Below, one piece after another: positions 10,113 through 22,275 of a stretch of DNA of 64,000 nucleotides; position 1 is the stretch's first letter; each line of letters opens with the position of its first letter. Location of the stretch: the NCBI GenBank assembly GCA_951812925.1, contig OX638369.1, positions 61,332,228 through 61,396,227 of the forward strand, written 5' to 3'. The DNA comes from Calliopum simillimum (taxonomy: Eukaryota > Arthropoda > Insecta > Diptera > Lauxaniidae). The translations under genes were made by a program, and so were the position numbers. The notes below the pieces were generated by a model. That model saw only the letters and a list, made by a program, of their open reading frames with translations. It had not been told where the DNA came from and ran no database searches.

Positions 10113-12719
10113 TACATACAAGTAAAAGGTATCGTTTCCGCACCATTTATTTTTAAAAAAAATCGGTTTTTTCGTATATAAAAAAACACAAACAAAAACC
10201 GGATACAGCAATAGTTACTCCAGATGTGATTTTTGATGCTTAATCCGAATCTGGTCTTAGAATTGCTCTATTACTTCTGGACTTTGAGATATCCTTACAT
10301 ATATGTATAAAAGACACCACTTTTTTTCCTATTTTTGAAGTTATATAACAAGATAAGATAATATTATGCCGTAAAACCTGGTATGACAGTTAATAGCCCT
10401 AGTTTTTTTCTTGAAAACTCAATCAAACCGATAACGATATCTTTTTTTTTGTCGGAGATATCTGTACCTAAAAAGTTAAAAAAGTGCAAAAACACGATTT
10501 TTGGCTATATTGGATGTTATATGCAGGACACACAAAATTTTTTTGGGAATTTCTATTACCAGAAACATTTGGTACTTTCTTTTGGCTTTAAATTGAGCTA
10601 TCAAATGTTCATCTGCAATATTTTTCTGCGAAGTTATGTTAACTTTAAAATCACACCATGAAACTTAAAGCGAAAAATCTCGGTTTTCGGCTATATTTGA
10701 GGTTGTATACAGTACGGACGAAATTTTTCTGATCTTTTTTACCAACCGAAGCATTTAAAACCATTCTTTATCTTCAAAATGAGCTAACAAGTGGTCTCTT
10801 GTAATAGTTTTCTTAAAAGTTATGACTATTTTAAGACGACATGTTGCAGCAATACGTATATAAGAAATACTCGTACACTATATTTTAGTGGCACCCCTGT
10901 GAGTTTGCACTTCATAATGTAATTTTTAAATGGTCATAACTTTGTAGAGGAATATTGCAGATGAACATTTAATAGCTCAATTGAAAGCCAAAAGAAAGCA
11001 CTAAATGCTTCTGGTAATAGAAATTCACAGAAGAATTTTGTGTGTCCTGCATATAACATGCAATATAGCCAAAAATCGTGTTTTTGCACTTTTTTAACTT
11101 TTTAGGTAAAGATATCTCCGACAAAAAAAAAGATATCGTTATCGGTTTGATTGAGTTTTCAAGAAAAAAACTAGGGCTATTAACTGTCATACCAGGTTTT
11201 ACGGCATAATATTATCTTATCTTGTTATGTAACTTCAAAAATAGGAAAAAAAGTGGTGTCCTTTTTGCATATATGTAAGGATATCTCAAAGTCCAGAAGT
11301 AATAGAGCAATTCTAAGACCAGATTCGGATTAAGCATCAAAAATCACATCTGGAGTGGCTATTGCTGTATCCGGTTTTTGTTTGTGTTTTTTTATATACG
11401 AAAAAACCGATTTTTTTTAAAAATAAATGGTGCGGAAACGATACCTTTTATATGTATGTATGCATGTATGTATATGTATATACATATATATATATTACAC
11501 ATATATACATAAACAAGTATATATATGTACGTACATATATATATATGTGTACATAATATGTATATAAATCCGAGACATTCTCAAAAATCGTTAAAAAAAC
11601 TAAAATGTCGAAAAAAAAAAAACGGCTGGACGTTCGATTTCGCGGTTCCCGGATTCTGATACTAGAAGGGTCCCCCAACACTATCCCCGAAAAAAATCGC
11701 GGGTGGTATTTCAAAAAGTTGAAATTTTTTAAAAACCACCGTGTATATTGTTCTGCAAAATTAAAAAAGCGGCTTATTTATTTCCTAAAACTGCCACTAG
11801 ATGTTGCCCTGGAAAAAAATTAGTGTCAGATTCGGCATCCTAGCATCCAAAAATACTTGAGTTGGTGTTTCGATTGAAAAAATCCATGTAAAAATATGAC
11901 TCGTTTATTTTGAAATCGGTTATTTGACCGATATAATTTTGTGGAATAAATATGATCAATTCCACGCTATCAAGTAAACTTTTCGTAAAAACAGAACCCA
12001 ATTTTATTGATTACTGACAGAATACCAGCCAAAACATATTATGATATTACTTTTGACTCTATAAGAATGTCGAAAATTTAGCATAAAATAAATATTAAAC
12101 GCAAGGTAAAATTTTCAATCGAAAATGCGCCGAACTAAAGTTGAACGTAGAGGTATGGTTTCTTGGCCAAATATTCGAGAATTGAATGAACTTTCACATA
12201 GACGGGTAGCCGAGATCAGTTTTCAAATCAGCCCACCCTAACCTATATACATATTATACATACAAACATATTTTAAAGTTTTTAAATGTGATTATTTTAG
12301 AACTTATTTATTGATGCCCTTTTTTCCAAAATTTAGCACAGCACGGTTAAGTATTCCACAACTACAAACATCTCAAAACCGGAAAAAGTGTACTAAGTAA
12401 GGCAGGGATTAAAATAAGAAATTTTAAGAAGATCCCAAAAAGTGTTCAAACTCAAAACGTTGAAAATTACTTTAAGAACCAAAAAAAAAATAAAGATCCC
12501 ACATCGGATATTACATTCATTAGAGCGATATAGAATTATGACAATGGACAAATGACGGTGTCGAAAACTCAATTTAAATCATTTTTATATAACCTCATTT
12601 TTTATTGCATATGTTTTCCTTTGAGCAAAAACATCCAAATAAATCTATTTTAAAAAGTATTAAATAAATTAACAAATTTTGTTTACAATTTTTTAAAAAG
12701 AAGTCGAAAAACGGTACAT

Positions 12720-12913
12720 TTGAAAAAAACACAATAAACGAAAACAAAAGTATTCATTTCCGATGTAGATATCGGTGCTGAATTTGAATTTTAGAATTGC
12801 TCTATCACGTACGGTTTTTGAGATATTCTAACCTAAACTTGAAAAACACGATTTTTGAGGTTATATAAGGGATGCAAGCAATTTTTTTGCTCTTTTCTAC
12901 TAACTGCAGCATA
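12720..12913 (+). repeat. Family F partial arm
   Basis: Shares with the foldback left arm the order: atccgaat-like block, tagaattgctctat (12793), a gatatc/gatatt phrase, and an aacacgattttt block followed by the gaggttatata phrase. Diverged and truncated. Confidence 0.45.
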
Positions 12914-13511
12914 AGGTAGGAGAGTTGTGCGACAGGTTTGCTTTCTGGGAAAAAACTGTGAAACTCATTTTTTTAAGCACCTCAGTATATAGAATCACTA
13001 GTATGCCTCAAAACACAACATCTGGTTTAAGGGTTCGGTTGAAATTCAAAAAAATCGAAAAGTTAAGGTTAGAAACATACTAAATTCGGTGAAGAAAATC
13101 CATGAAATTGCATGAAACACACGAATTATTCACAAATAATGCGATGCGCGCATGAAAAATCGGGTTGAAATCTGTTAAATGCGGCGTGTTGTGCAACTCC
13201 CCACTTTCCACATGTTCAAAATGACCAAAGCGTCATCGATACATCGAATGTTCAAGCATCATTACTTTCATGCGTTGAAAAGGTATTGACAAAGGAATGT
13301 TTTGTATAACTTTACCTTTATGATCAGCTTCAAATTTTTCAACGCATAATGAGGAGAGGCACGAAGAATACGTGTTGACGCGACGAGTGATAGTGAAAAA
13401 GTTAGATCGTAGAGAGACAAACAATTGACAACTGACAACTACTGTCATTTGACATTCATTGACGTGTTGCACAACTCCCCATGTTGCAAAGCACCCCACT
13501 CTCCCCTACTA
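12914..13511. mobile_element. Candidate short TIR element with GTTGTGCAAC motifs
   Basis: Left end gtaggagagttgtgcgac (12915) resembles the reverse complement of the right end, gtaggggagagtggggtgct (13492-13511 read on the minus strand). The motif gttgtgcaactcccca occurs at 13188 and, slightly altered, at 13466. No transposase ORF. TIR similarity is partial and no target duplication is evident. Confidence 0.35.
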
Positions 13512-14010
13512 TTTTTTGTCTTCAAAAAAGCTATGAGTAGGTCTTGTATAATTTTCCCTTTTGAAAATGGCACCATAGAGTGAAAAATCCAAACAGAATC
13601 CACTACAATTTTTTTATGTTGTGTTTGGAACTTCATTAAGATTCATTAAACTTGTCAGTTTAATTGTGATGTTTCAAGAAATAAATATATGTAAAAAAAT
13701 TTCATGAATGACCCGACCCGTATTCCACTTGCAAGTCTCTATGATTATATAATGTTCCTTTACACAATGCTAAAAACCATATTTTTTTATGTAGGGTACA
13801 AGCATCGTATAGTCCTAAAAGCTAGAAAGTAACAATAAAAAAACAATATAAAAAATTACTTTTCTGCTGCAAATGCGCCATCATCCATTTAATTACCAAC
13901 ATGTGCGAATCTAATTTTATTCATTTTATTACGAGTATATCCTTTGTAAATACGAAAGAAAATAGATTTTTAAATTAAATTCATTTACGGAACAGTTTTT
14001 AATTTAGATA
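13512..14010. other. AT-rich DNA, nothing recognised
   Basis: No supported features; only short random open frames. Confidence 0.35.
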
Positions 14011-14172
14011 TTATGATGCCAACACAAATTCAAATGATACACGACACCAAGGTCCGAAGAAGTGTGGAGCGAGCTGCGACTGAGCAAGCGCGTACCTACA
14101 ATTTACGGCGACGAGCCTACACACCCAAGCACAGTGTAACGAGTGCGGCCAAAAGGGTCACAGTTAAAGTCT
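14011..14172 (+). pseudogene. Possible LTR-retrotransposon pol fragment
   Basis: A 53-codon open frame from ATG 14011 contains TEQARTYNLRRRAYTPK. The A...YNLRRR signature followed by a basic/proline segment is typical of the C-terminal tail of Ty3/gypsy-type integrases, where it precedes the GDxV motif; that motif is absent here. In another frame the same DNA reads CNECGQKGH, which looks like a zinc knuckle, so one of the two signals is coincidental. No LTR or other pol motifs are nearby. Confidence 0.25.
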
Positions 14173-14779
14173 AAAATATAAATTAAAAAAGGATGGCATG
14201 TTGTTAAGTACAATAGAAACTTAAAAAAAAAAAAAAATACTAGCCCCGTAAAGATAGAAAAAATGCCAGAAAAATAAAAATTTCGTTCCATGATTTTTAA
14301 ATCAAAAGCAGGCCTTTGGTACTTAATACCTTAGTTCAAACCAACTTTTTAGGAATAAATGACATCTTTCCTATGTAGTGGAGTATTTTTTTAGCAGCTT
14401 TTTATATTAACCTTTTGTTTACAGTTACTATATTGGACATATTTATTTTTTTTGCTTATTTGTGATTTCTAAAGAAAATTTTAGGAGTTCATAAAAAAGA
14501 ATGACGCAAAAGAACATATTGCCTTAATTAGAAACAAAAGAAGTGCTCCAATGTGTCCCAATTTTTTTTTTTTTCGTTAATTTTCTTAAGTGACCTCGAT
14601 TAAAATTCAATAAAAAATTAATATTCTTAGGACAGTAAAATTAAATAGAGTAGATGACGGATATAAGAAAGTGTTTTCTTATAAACTGTTAATGGATATA
14701 AGAAAACTATTTTCTTATACATATTTATCAGTGGCACGCATATAAGAGAGGTAATTTCTTAAATGCATCAGTAGTAAGC
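14173..14779. other. AT-rich DNA, nothing recognised
   Basis: A short phrase around tataagaaa...tttctta recurs at 14660, 14697 and 14743 but does not form a defined array. Confidence 0.3.
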
Positions 14780-14944
14780 ATATATCGTCGCTCACTTGTA
14801 TAACGGCCCTAATTGACATTTTTGGTTACGGTGTATATTTTGTGTGTTTTTGGTGTATTTGAGGCTGGTCATCAGGAATATGCAATAAACTTGTTTTTAA
14901 AACAGATATCAATTAGGGCCGTTGTACAAGTGAGCGACGATATG
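14780..14944. mobile_element. 165-bp MITE with ~36-bp TIRs
   Basis: Left end atatcgtcgctcacttgta followed by aacggccctaattga is repeated as its reverse complement at 14910-14944 with one or two differences. About 90 bp of unique sequence lies between. The flanks are AT-rich and a TA or ATAT target duplication cannot be resolved. It ends 50 bp before the I-type LINE. Confidence 0.7.
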
Positions 14945-14981
14945 TAAAATTTCATTTCAATTTCGTTTAAAATATGTATAT

Positions 14982-14995
14982 ATATATTTTAAACG
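14982..14995 (+). repeat. 14-bp target site duplication, 5' copy
   Basis: atatattttaaacg, identical to 20378-20391; together they bracket the I-type LINE. Confidence 0.85.
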
Positions 14996-14996
14996 C

Positions 14997-15671
14997 ACAA
15001 CTGAAGAAGAAACTTGTAGCCTAGAAAAATTTTGTATTAACTGCAAGTATGATATAGATAACAATAAGAATCATAGTCCATTAGACAAAACTTGCCCAGC
15101 CTTTTTAAAACAAAAAGAGCTTACAGCAATCAAAACCTTACAAAAAGTTGACCACAAAACAGCATTAAACATTTATTGGTCACGTCACACACATAAATCT
15201 ACTCTGTATTCTAGAATTACATCTAACCAGTCAAATCAAAATACATCAACACTCACTCAAAATACACCTAACTCAACAAAAACACCTCAAAGTACTATCA
15301 ATCTCTCCACGGTACCATTGAAAACAAAACAACACACAAATCAAAGAACAATCACATCATATGATGATTTAACTATCTTGGACAACTCTCCTTACAATAA
15401 TAATCTAAAACAACAATCAAATAATATAACATTCTCTTCATTCGAAGGCATCACAACTTTGGACAACCCTCCTAAAACTAATTCTCCTTCAATAAGTTCT
15501 CACTCTACCGAAGGTCTTAAACTCAAAATTTTCACTAACAAGCAAAATACACTTACAAAACCTTTAAAAGCTAAGGAAAAATCTGAACATAAAACAAGGG
15601 GCAAAAGAAGTAAAACTGAATCTAACGATAGCATAAACGATAGTTTCGCAACCGATAATTTAATTACCTAA
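14997..15671 (+). pseudogene. I-type LINE ORF1, C-terminal part
   Basis: An open frame runs from the truncated 5' end of the element to the TAA at 15669-15671. Near its beginning is a zinc-knuckle-like pattern, CINCKYD...H......C (15033-15095), as found in the nucleic-acid-binding ORF1 protein of I elements. The remainder is Ser/Thr/Asn/Lys-rich and low in complexity, ending in a basic segment (KTRGKRSK). ORF1 protein packages the element RNA. The first Met is at 15318 but is not the native start; the native N-terminus was lost with the 5' truncation. Confidence 0.7.
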
Positions 15672-15735
15672 TTATATAAACTAAATTATTTAAACCTCTT
15701 AAAAGTTATATACTATTATAAGCTTTAAAACAAAA

Positions 15736-18700
15736 ATGTCACTAATAGTTCTGCAATGGAATATAAAAGGCTACGTGAATAATTATAGTGAACTCTTAAT
15801 ACTAATTAAAGAACAATCGCCAAACATAATTTCAATATACCTGTACCCATTAATTATAACATAATTACCAACACTGCATCAAATAGATTTGGTGGAGTTG
15901 CACTCTTAGTGCACAAATCCATCCAATATACAATAATGACTTTGAAGCAATCGCCATAGAAATTGATTCTCTAAAAAAAATTACCATTTTTTCGATATAC
16001 ATCTCACCCTCAAATACCTTTTCAATTAAAAATTTGCGAAATGTATTCGATACTTTAAATTCTTCAGTGATCATTACTGGAGACTTTAATAGCTGGCACC
16101 CTAGATGGGGCTCGCCAAACAGTAATACAAAAGGTAAAATCATAGCAAAATTCTTAGATAACTCAAACCTCTCACTCTTAAATGACAAATCACCAACACA
16201 TTTCAGCACACATAATACCTTTACACACATTGACCTGACGTTTTGTTCACCTGAACTTACTCCCCACATACACTGGAACACAATTAATGACCTAAGTGGA
16301 AGCGATCATTACCCTATAGTCATATCAATCTTCACAAAGACCCTAACCCAAAACATATGTAAAACACGTTTCAAATTAGACTAGCCAACTGGACACAATT
16401 TGAAAAATTAACTGAAGAAATAAATAATAAGACCACTATCAGTGATAACATTAATATAGAAAATGTCAATGTTACCAAAATAATGCTCCAAAGCGCTCAC
16501 TACACCATTCCACAAACATCTAACAAAAATATAAAATACAAAGTTCCCTGGTGGAATAAAACTCTAACAACCCTAAGAGAAAACAAAAATAAAGCTTGGC
16601 GAACATTACAATGAAATATCACTCAGGAAAATATACTACTTTACAGAAAATCAGTGCAATATATAAATGAGAACTTAAGCAAAGCAAAAGAAAATGTACT
16701 TTCGAATTTACTTCAGAAAAAAGACCATCCACCCCCACTAACCGTATCTGGACAAATATAAGAAGCTTTTGTGGATTAAATCCATCTAAACAAATACATT
16801 GTGTATATAGTTCATTGAATAACCAAAAAACTACATCAAAAACAATAATAGCAAACAGTTTTGCACAATATTGGTCAAAAATTTCAGAAGATAACAATTT
16901 TAACCAGATTTTCATAGATAATAAATATAAAAACTCTTCAATTAATTACATACCTTGCCCAGTCGCTCTTGAAATTGAAAAAGATATAACATTTATAGAA
17001 TTTGCCTCAGCAATTCAAACACTGAAAGGATCAACACCAGGTCTTAATAGAATATCATACCCAATGATAAAAAATTCATCAACTACTTTTCAATACAGAA
17101 TTATTAAGCTATACAATAAGATCTTTAACACTACTATTCCACAAACTTACAAAATAAATCTTACCATTCCTATTTTAAAACCTCAATTCGATAAACTTCA
17201 AATTAGCTCATATAGACCAATATCTCTCATTTGCTGCCTAGCTAAAACTCTTGATAAAATTATAGCCAAACGGCTATGGTGGTTAACCTCCAAAAGAATA
17301 CTCTTACATGAAAATCAAATAGGTTTTAAGAAAGGGAAATCAGTTACTGACGCTCTAATTTATACCGACCATATAATTTCTAAAACAATAACCAAGAAAG
17401 GACATTTAACTATCATATCCCTAGACTTCTCAAAAGCTTTCGATAGAATAGGCAAACATACTATTATTGATCAATTACATGAATGGATGGTTGGTCCTAA
17501 AATAATAAACTACATAAATAATTTCATAACTAACCGCAAAATAATGGTACGAGTAGGATCCTACACATCTTCTTCGTACCCCTTAGCAAACGGAATCCCT
17601 CAAGGATCTCCACTATCAGTGATACTTTTTCTTATTGCATACAATAAATTGGCAAAAACGATTTCTGTTCAAAAAGACATTAAATTCTGCGCTTACGCCG
17701 ATGACTTTCAATTAATAGTTAACTTCAAAAGAAATCAAATAAACACTACTTACAACTTAGACTCCCTATTCACTAACATGGAAACTTGGTGTACCTATTC
17801 AGGAGCATCATTATCTTTAAACAAATGTAAACAACTCCACATATGCAAAAAACAAAATTGCAAATCTACTACATCATGCAATGGAATGCAAATTCCAACA
17901 GTTCAATCTTTGAAAATACTGGGAGTAATAATAAATAACAAATATAATTGGAAAACACATATTGAATATTTAAAACTCTCTCTCTCTAAAAGACTCGACA
18001 TTATAAAATGCTTAGCAAGTGCTAAATTCAATTGTAATACTTATACACTAATTTCGATTACAAAAGCGATAATAATCTCTAAACTAGATTATGCAATTTT
18101 TTTATATGGATACGCATCACCTACAATTTTAAAGTAATTAAAAAGCTTTATTTAATGCAGCACTACGCACTGCTTTTGGAGCATACCGCACAACCCCTAT
18201 AAAAAATATACTTTTTGAAGCAAATATACCTGACATATAAACAAAAAGAGATTACATCACAACAACTCTTTACAAAAATTTACTGAATTTACGAAATACA
18301 CCCACATTCAAAATTCTTTATAATTATAAACATACAAAGCGTAAAAAAATATCTTCCGCTCTAATCAAAACAATCGATTATTGCATTGCAAATGAAATTC
18401 CTTTCATACTCCATAAACCATACAATACAAAACCACCTTGGCTTTTCCCAAAAAATCTTATCTTTACTGACCAACAAAAATATAATATAATACAAACAAC
18501 TTTTTGAAAATATCAAAGAACAATATTGTATAAAAATCATACATTCTTATACACTGATGGTTCAAAAATAAACAATTCAACTAGCTATGCCATAACCACA
18601 GATAACAGCATTTTAAAAACCGGACTTCTCCCAATATATTAATCAGTAATGACCGCAGAAATAATAGCTATATTAAATGCAATTGAAATAATAAAAAATA

Positions 18701-20172
18701 AAGAAGGCAACTTTATTATCTGTTCTGACTCACTATCGTCACTCCATGCTATCGAAAATCTTAACAACAACAATTTTTACCCCTCAAAAATTAGATCTGT
18801 TCTTACTCATTTTTCTCCTAAAATCCGACTCATATGGGTACCTAGCCATTCTGACATTAAAGGCAATGAATTTGCAGACCCGATCAAAAAAAGTATATCA
18901 AAAATATATCAAAATGATATCAAAAATTTGTCAGTGACATACAAAATTTTGATAAAAAAAGGATATCACAGTGATATACGGAATGTAACGCTTTTTGTAC
19001 ATCACCATGATATCAAAAAAAGATATCAAAATGATATCAAAAAAAGATATCAAAATGATATCAAAAAAAGATATCAAAATGATATCAAAAAAAGATATCA
19101 AAAAAAGATATCAAAAAAAGATATCAAAATGATATCAAAAAAAGATATCAAAATGATATCAAAAAAAGATATCGAAATGATGTACAATTTTTGTACATTT
19201 CTGATACAAAAATGACAACCAATTTTTCATATGCTTTTTCACTAATTTCATGGCAAAACTCACTTCTTACTAAAATTGGCTGCTCGTCCGTTTTCCATAC
19301 TTTTAGTTTTCCCAACCACAGGCCGCATGCAGCAACTGAATGGAGTGTCGGTTTTTTTGCACTCAATTATATTTTTGTGCTTTTCACTAATTTCATTAGA
19401 AAATTAACTTATTCACTAAAATTGGCTGCGCGTTCGTCTTCTATAATTATCTTTAAATAAAATTCACAAACGAAAACGTAAAATTTGACATATCAGCAGC
19501 TGATAAATTTTTGATATCATTTTGATATACATTTCTGATACAAAATTGACATGTCATTCAATGATATCAAAAATATATCAAAATGATATACAAAAAATGG
19601 ATATCAGCGGCTGATACATTTTTGATATCATTTTGATATACATTTCTGATACAATGACAAGAACTTGACAAGTTTTTTTGATCGGGGATCAAACTGCAAA
19701 ATCTACTACAAAAATGCCTCTTATTTTTACACCAAATATAAACTCAACAGATATACACAAATACATCAAACAAAAAATGAATGAAAATCAACAACACTCT
19801 TTTCCAAATTGTAGTAAATGGTACCAAAGTATCAACAAAAACAAACTAAAAATAAAAGACTATTTACGCTACAACTCACAAAATGAAATATCAAGACTTG
19901 ACCAAATTAAAATTATTAGACTACGTTTAGGACTTACAAAATTAACAAATCAACACTACATTGACAAGAACATTAGACCTAACTGCCCCCTTTGCAGTTC
20001 TAATACAACTATAAAATAGAAACACATTTTAAACCATTGTCCAACACTCAATCAAATTAGAAGTAACATTTTTGCCAACACTAAACCCACTGTTTGTCTA
20101 TCTAATATTAACGAACACAACATTAAAAAAATCATACAATTTCTCAAAGAAGCCAAAATTTATCATGAAATA
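15736..20172 (+). pseudogene. I-type LINE ORF2 (endonuclease, RT, RNase H), broken
   Basis: The start ATG at 15736 gives MSLIVLQWNIKGYVNNY, the first motif of an APE-type endonuclease. After a frame break near 15840, the endonuclease continues at 16034 with GDFNSWHPRWG and SDHYPI. RT occupies 16815-18137: DFSKAFD with catalytic Asp at residue 204 of that segment, NGIPQGSPLSVILF (about 259-272) and YADD (294-297). RNase H follows at about 18540 (YTDGSK, then AEIIAIL, SDS and WVPSHS with FAD), with a stop at 18640. The nested element separates FAD from the DQTAK continuation. A C-terminal PLC...H....C finger follows (about 19980-20040) with one TAG at 20017-20019. GIPQGSPLSVILFLIAYNKL is characteristic of the I clade. 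Confidence 0.85.
18879..19686. mobile_element. 808-bp GATATC-rich TIR element, copy 1
   Basis: It starts CCCGATCAAAAAAA and ends in the complement TTTTTTTGATCGGG. The next arm sequence is made of recurrent gatatcaaaatgatatcaaa units; at 19015-19175 they become a tandem run of GATATC palindromes. A second copy of exactly the same length lies at 61107-61914 in the opposite orientation. The dinucleotide GA occurs on both sides (18877-18878 and 19687-19688); removing the element plus one GA rejoins the RNase H reading frame of the host LINE (...NEFAD-QTAK...). The long open frame through it (KKRYQNDI repeated) is a by-product of the repeat. Confidence 0.8.
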
Positions 20173-20377
20173 TAAACTAATTTCAAATTTATTCCTCCAA
20201 ATTCATAACATATTGTTATCTGTATCACTAATAGATATATAATTTATAATTCATATTGTTAAATTCATTTTCCTTTAATTGTTGATATAGCCGAAGACCT
20301 AAGAAGTCAGTGCTATAAAACTTCTTTTGTTAGTTTAAATTTTTATAATTTTAACTATCATTATAATAAATAAATAA

Positions 20378-20391
20378 ATATATTTTAAACG
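20378..20391 (+). repeat. 14-bp target site duplication, 3' copy
   Basis: Identical to 14982-14995, directly after the TAA-type repeats of the LINE tail. Confidence 0.85.
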
Positions 20392-20402
20392 AAATTGTTT
20401 AA

Positions 20403-20530
20403 CCCTTAAATGCATAGTGTACCTTATATGGTTCATGAACATAATCATGGTTAAATTTAACCATGGTTAACGAATGATTTAACCATGATTATTTTCGTGA
20501 ACCATATAAGGTCCACTATGCATTTAAGGG
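20403..20530. mobile_element. 128-bp piggyBac-like MITE
   Basis: The sequence is almost a complete palindrome: left arm CCCTTAAATGCATAGTGTAC and its complement at the right end, with a central ttaaccatggttaa. It is flanked on both sides by TTAA (20399-20402 and 20531-20534). TTAA target duplication and CCC termini are the signature of piggyBac-related MITEs. Confidence 0.75.
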
Positions 20531-20596
20531 TTAATATTGGCAAATGTAAATCGATGTAAATTGTAAACTTCCCCAAAAAGAATTATACGGTGCCAT

Positions 20597-21031
20597 GACA
20601 TAATCCCCATTCACGATATGGGGATTATGTCCGCAAGTGTTTCGGACTTAATCCCCAGAAAAAACGGACATAGTCCCCATAACGATATTTTGTTATTGAC
20701 AACAGAAGCAGCTCAGGATTTACAACTCCCAAATATTCCAATACCGTTTCCGCTGCGGCCTTCAGCCGCTGATCAGTCTATAATATATCCAACACCTAGT
20801 TTGCTAGCCACAATAATTTTTCATAAGAGTAGGGGTAAGTGGGCGGCCTGCGGCCGTAGCTCAGGATTTAAAACTCCCTAAAATCCAACACTGGCTTCGC
20901 GGCGGCCTTCGGCCGCGTATCAGGCTATAACATCCAACACTATATAAATTTTTTAAATGGATTATTGCAAAAATTTTGTTCAATCTTAATTAAATTTTTC
21001 GGACATAACCCCCATTGGGGATTATGTCCGG
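20597..21031. repeat. Palindromic cggacataatcccca segment
   Basis: The motif gacataatcccca and its complement form hairpins at 20597-20631 and at 21000-21030; two more single copies occur at 20643 and 20665. Between them, a ~100-bp block (gctcaggattta.aactccc ... cggccttcggccg ... ccaacac) is present twice, at about 20711 and 20861. The GC-rich gcggccttcggccgc phrase is itself palindromic. It may be a TIR element or composite; family A starts right after it. Confidence 0.55.
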
Positions 21032-21035
21032 TAAC

Positions 21036-22275
21036 CGAATTATACATATATCTTCTCTTCTTCTACGAGCTAAAATTGTATGTTTGTTTGTTTCTTTGTT
21101 TCTTCATTCCTTTGTTTCTTTGTACTTATTTCTGTGCCAAATATTTTTATCGAAAACGGCTAAAGCGATTTTAATGAAACTTGGAATAGTGTTAGATATT
21201 AGCATGCAATGCAGAATGAGCTAGGTTTGAAATTTGTAAATGCTCACCAGGGGACGTGGCGCTGCCCTAAATTTTAAAATCGATGTAGTCATAACTCGCA
21301 AACCATTCAAGTTATTTCGATGAAATTTGGTCAGCGGGTAGGGCTTAATAATACCTTGTAACAGACAAATAGTGGGCGGGATCGAAGAAGTGCCACGCAC
21401 ACTTTTTGGCCCTAGAAAATTATAATTCAATATTACTCGAAAACGACTCCAACAATTTTGATGAAAATTTAGGAGATGTTACCTCTGCAAACGGAGATTA
21501 TTATATAAAACGCCGTTATGTTGGTAAAACTCGTTGAAGGGCGTGGCACCGCCTACAAAAATATAAAACGGAATGAAAAGAAAACTAATAAAGAAAACAT
21601 TCTGAAATTACCTTTAAGGAGCCTAATTGCTATAGGGCATCTCTGATCTGAAAGTGGGACAAATATCGCCGTTGCGCGTGGAATCTCCCATACAAGCGAA
21701 ATACGTTAAATGCTATTTCTCGCAAATGTTACAAGATATTTTAATGAAATTTGGTATGTAGGTACTGCTTATCAATGCCTTTCAATAACCGAAAAGTGGA
21801 AGGTATCGAAGAAGAGCCACGCCCCCTTTTTAACCATTGAAATTTTAATTCAATATTACTCGTAAACGACTCCAACATTTTTAATCAAAATTAAGGGGAT
21901 GTTACCACTGCAAACAAGGATTAATATGTGACATAACGTTATATTGGGAAAATACGTTGAAGGGCTTGGCACCGCCCACACAAAATATAATACGCTATAA
22001 AAAGAAAACTACTAAAGCAATCTTTCTGAAGTTTACTGTGGGGAGTCTACGTGCTATTAGGCACCTATGACCTGAAAGTGGGCAAAATATCGCCGGTGTG
22101 CGTGGAACCTCACATACAAGTAAAACAAATTAAATGCTATTTCTCACGAATGGTACAACATATTTTGATGAAATTTGGTATGCGGATCTGTATTATGAGT
22201 ATCTAAACCATAGCGAAAAGTAGGCTTTTATTCAAAAATTGCTACGCCCACTTTTTATCAAAATTAAAATTTTGG
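21036..22275 (+). repeat. Family A GC-box repeat, copy 2
   Basis: Collinear with 300-1560, including the leading phrase taaaattgtatg, the aaaacgg...gattttaatgaaactt block, tgctcaccaggggacgtggc (21241), and the two ~430-bp units each with GGGCGTGGCACCGCC and GCCACGC blocks. Roughly 80% similar by eye. Confidence 0.7.

Larger units (their letters stand above)
8574..12200. mobile_element. Giant foldback (long inverted repeat), family F
   Basis: Two arms are reverse complements at high similarity: left arm 8574-8686 plus 9608-10655 (interrupted by the 8687-9607 insertion), right arm 10920-12200; the loop is about 260 bp. Corresponding landmarks include ttcggcgcattt (8641) against aaaatgcgccgaa (12123), and the block from 10381 against its complement ending near 11192. 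The right arm has about 140 extra bp (11745-11885) missing from the left. The short ORFs on the two arms (for example 10383-10661 and 10969-11190) are mirror images and encode no recognisable protein. Diverged single-arm relatives occur at 12720-12910, 24100-25230 and 53440-53520. Confidence 0.85.
14996..20377 (+). mobile_element. I-clade non-LTR retrotransposon, 5'-truncated
   Basis: The element carries the end of ORF1 (zinc knuckle), a complete but broken ORF2 (endonuclease, RT, RNase H, C-terminal CCHC) and a 3' end of TAA-type repeats (taataaataaataaata), as in the Drosophila I factor. A 14-bp target duplication flanks it. An 808-bp TIR element interrupts the RNase H domain. Without that insert the copy is about 4.57 kb; the 5' end is lost within ORF1. 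Confidence 0.88.

Noticed and set aside
9842..10211. ORFs of 64-117 codons with Tyr/Ile repeats
   Set aside because: Produced by the TA-rich microsatellite and mirrored in the other foldback arm.
18900..19215. Apparent repeat protein with KKRYQNDI units
   Set aside because: The frame crosses from the LINE RNase H into the GATATC element; the repeats are DNA palindromes read as codons.
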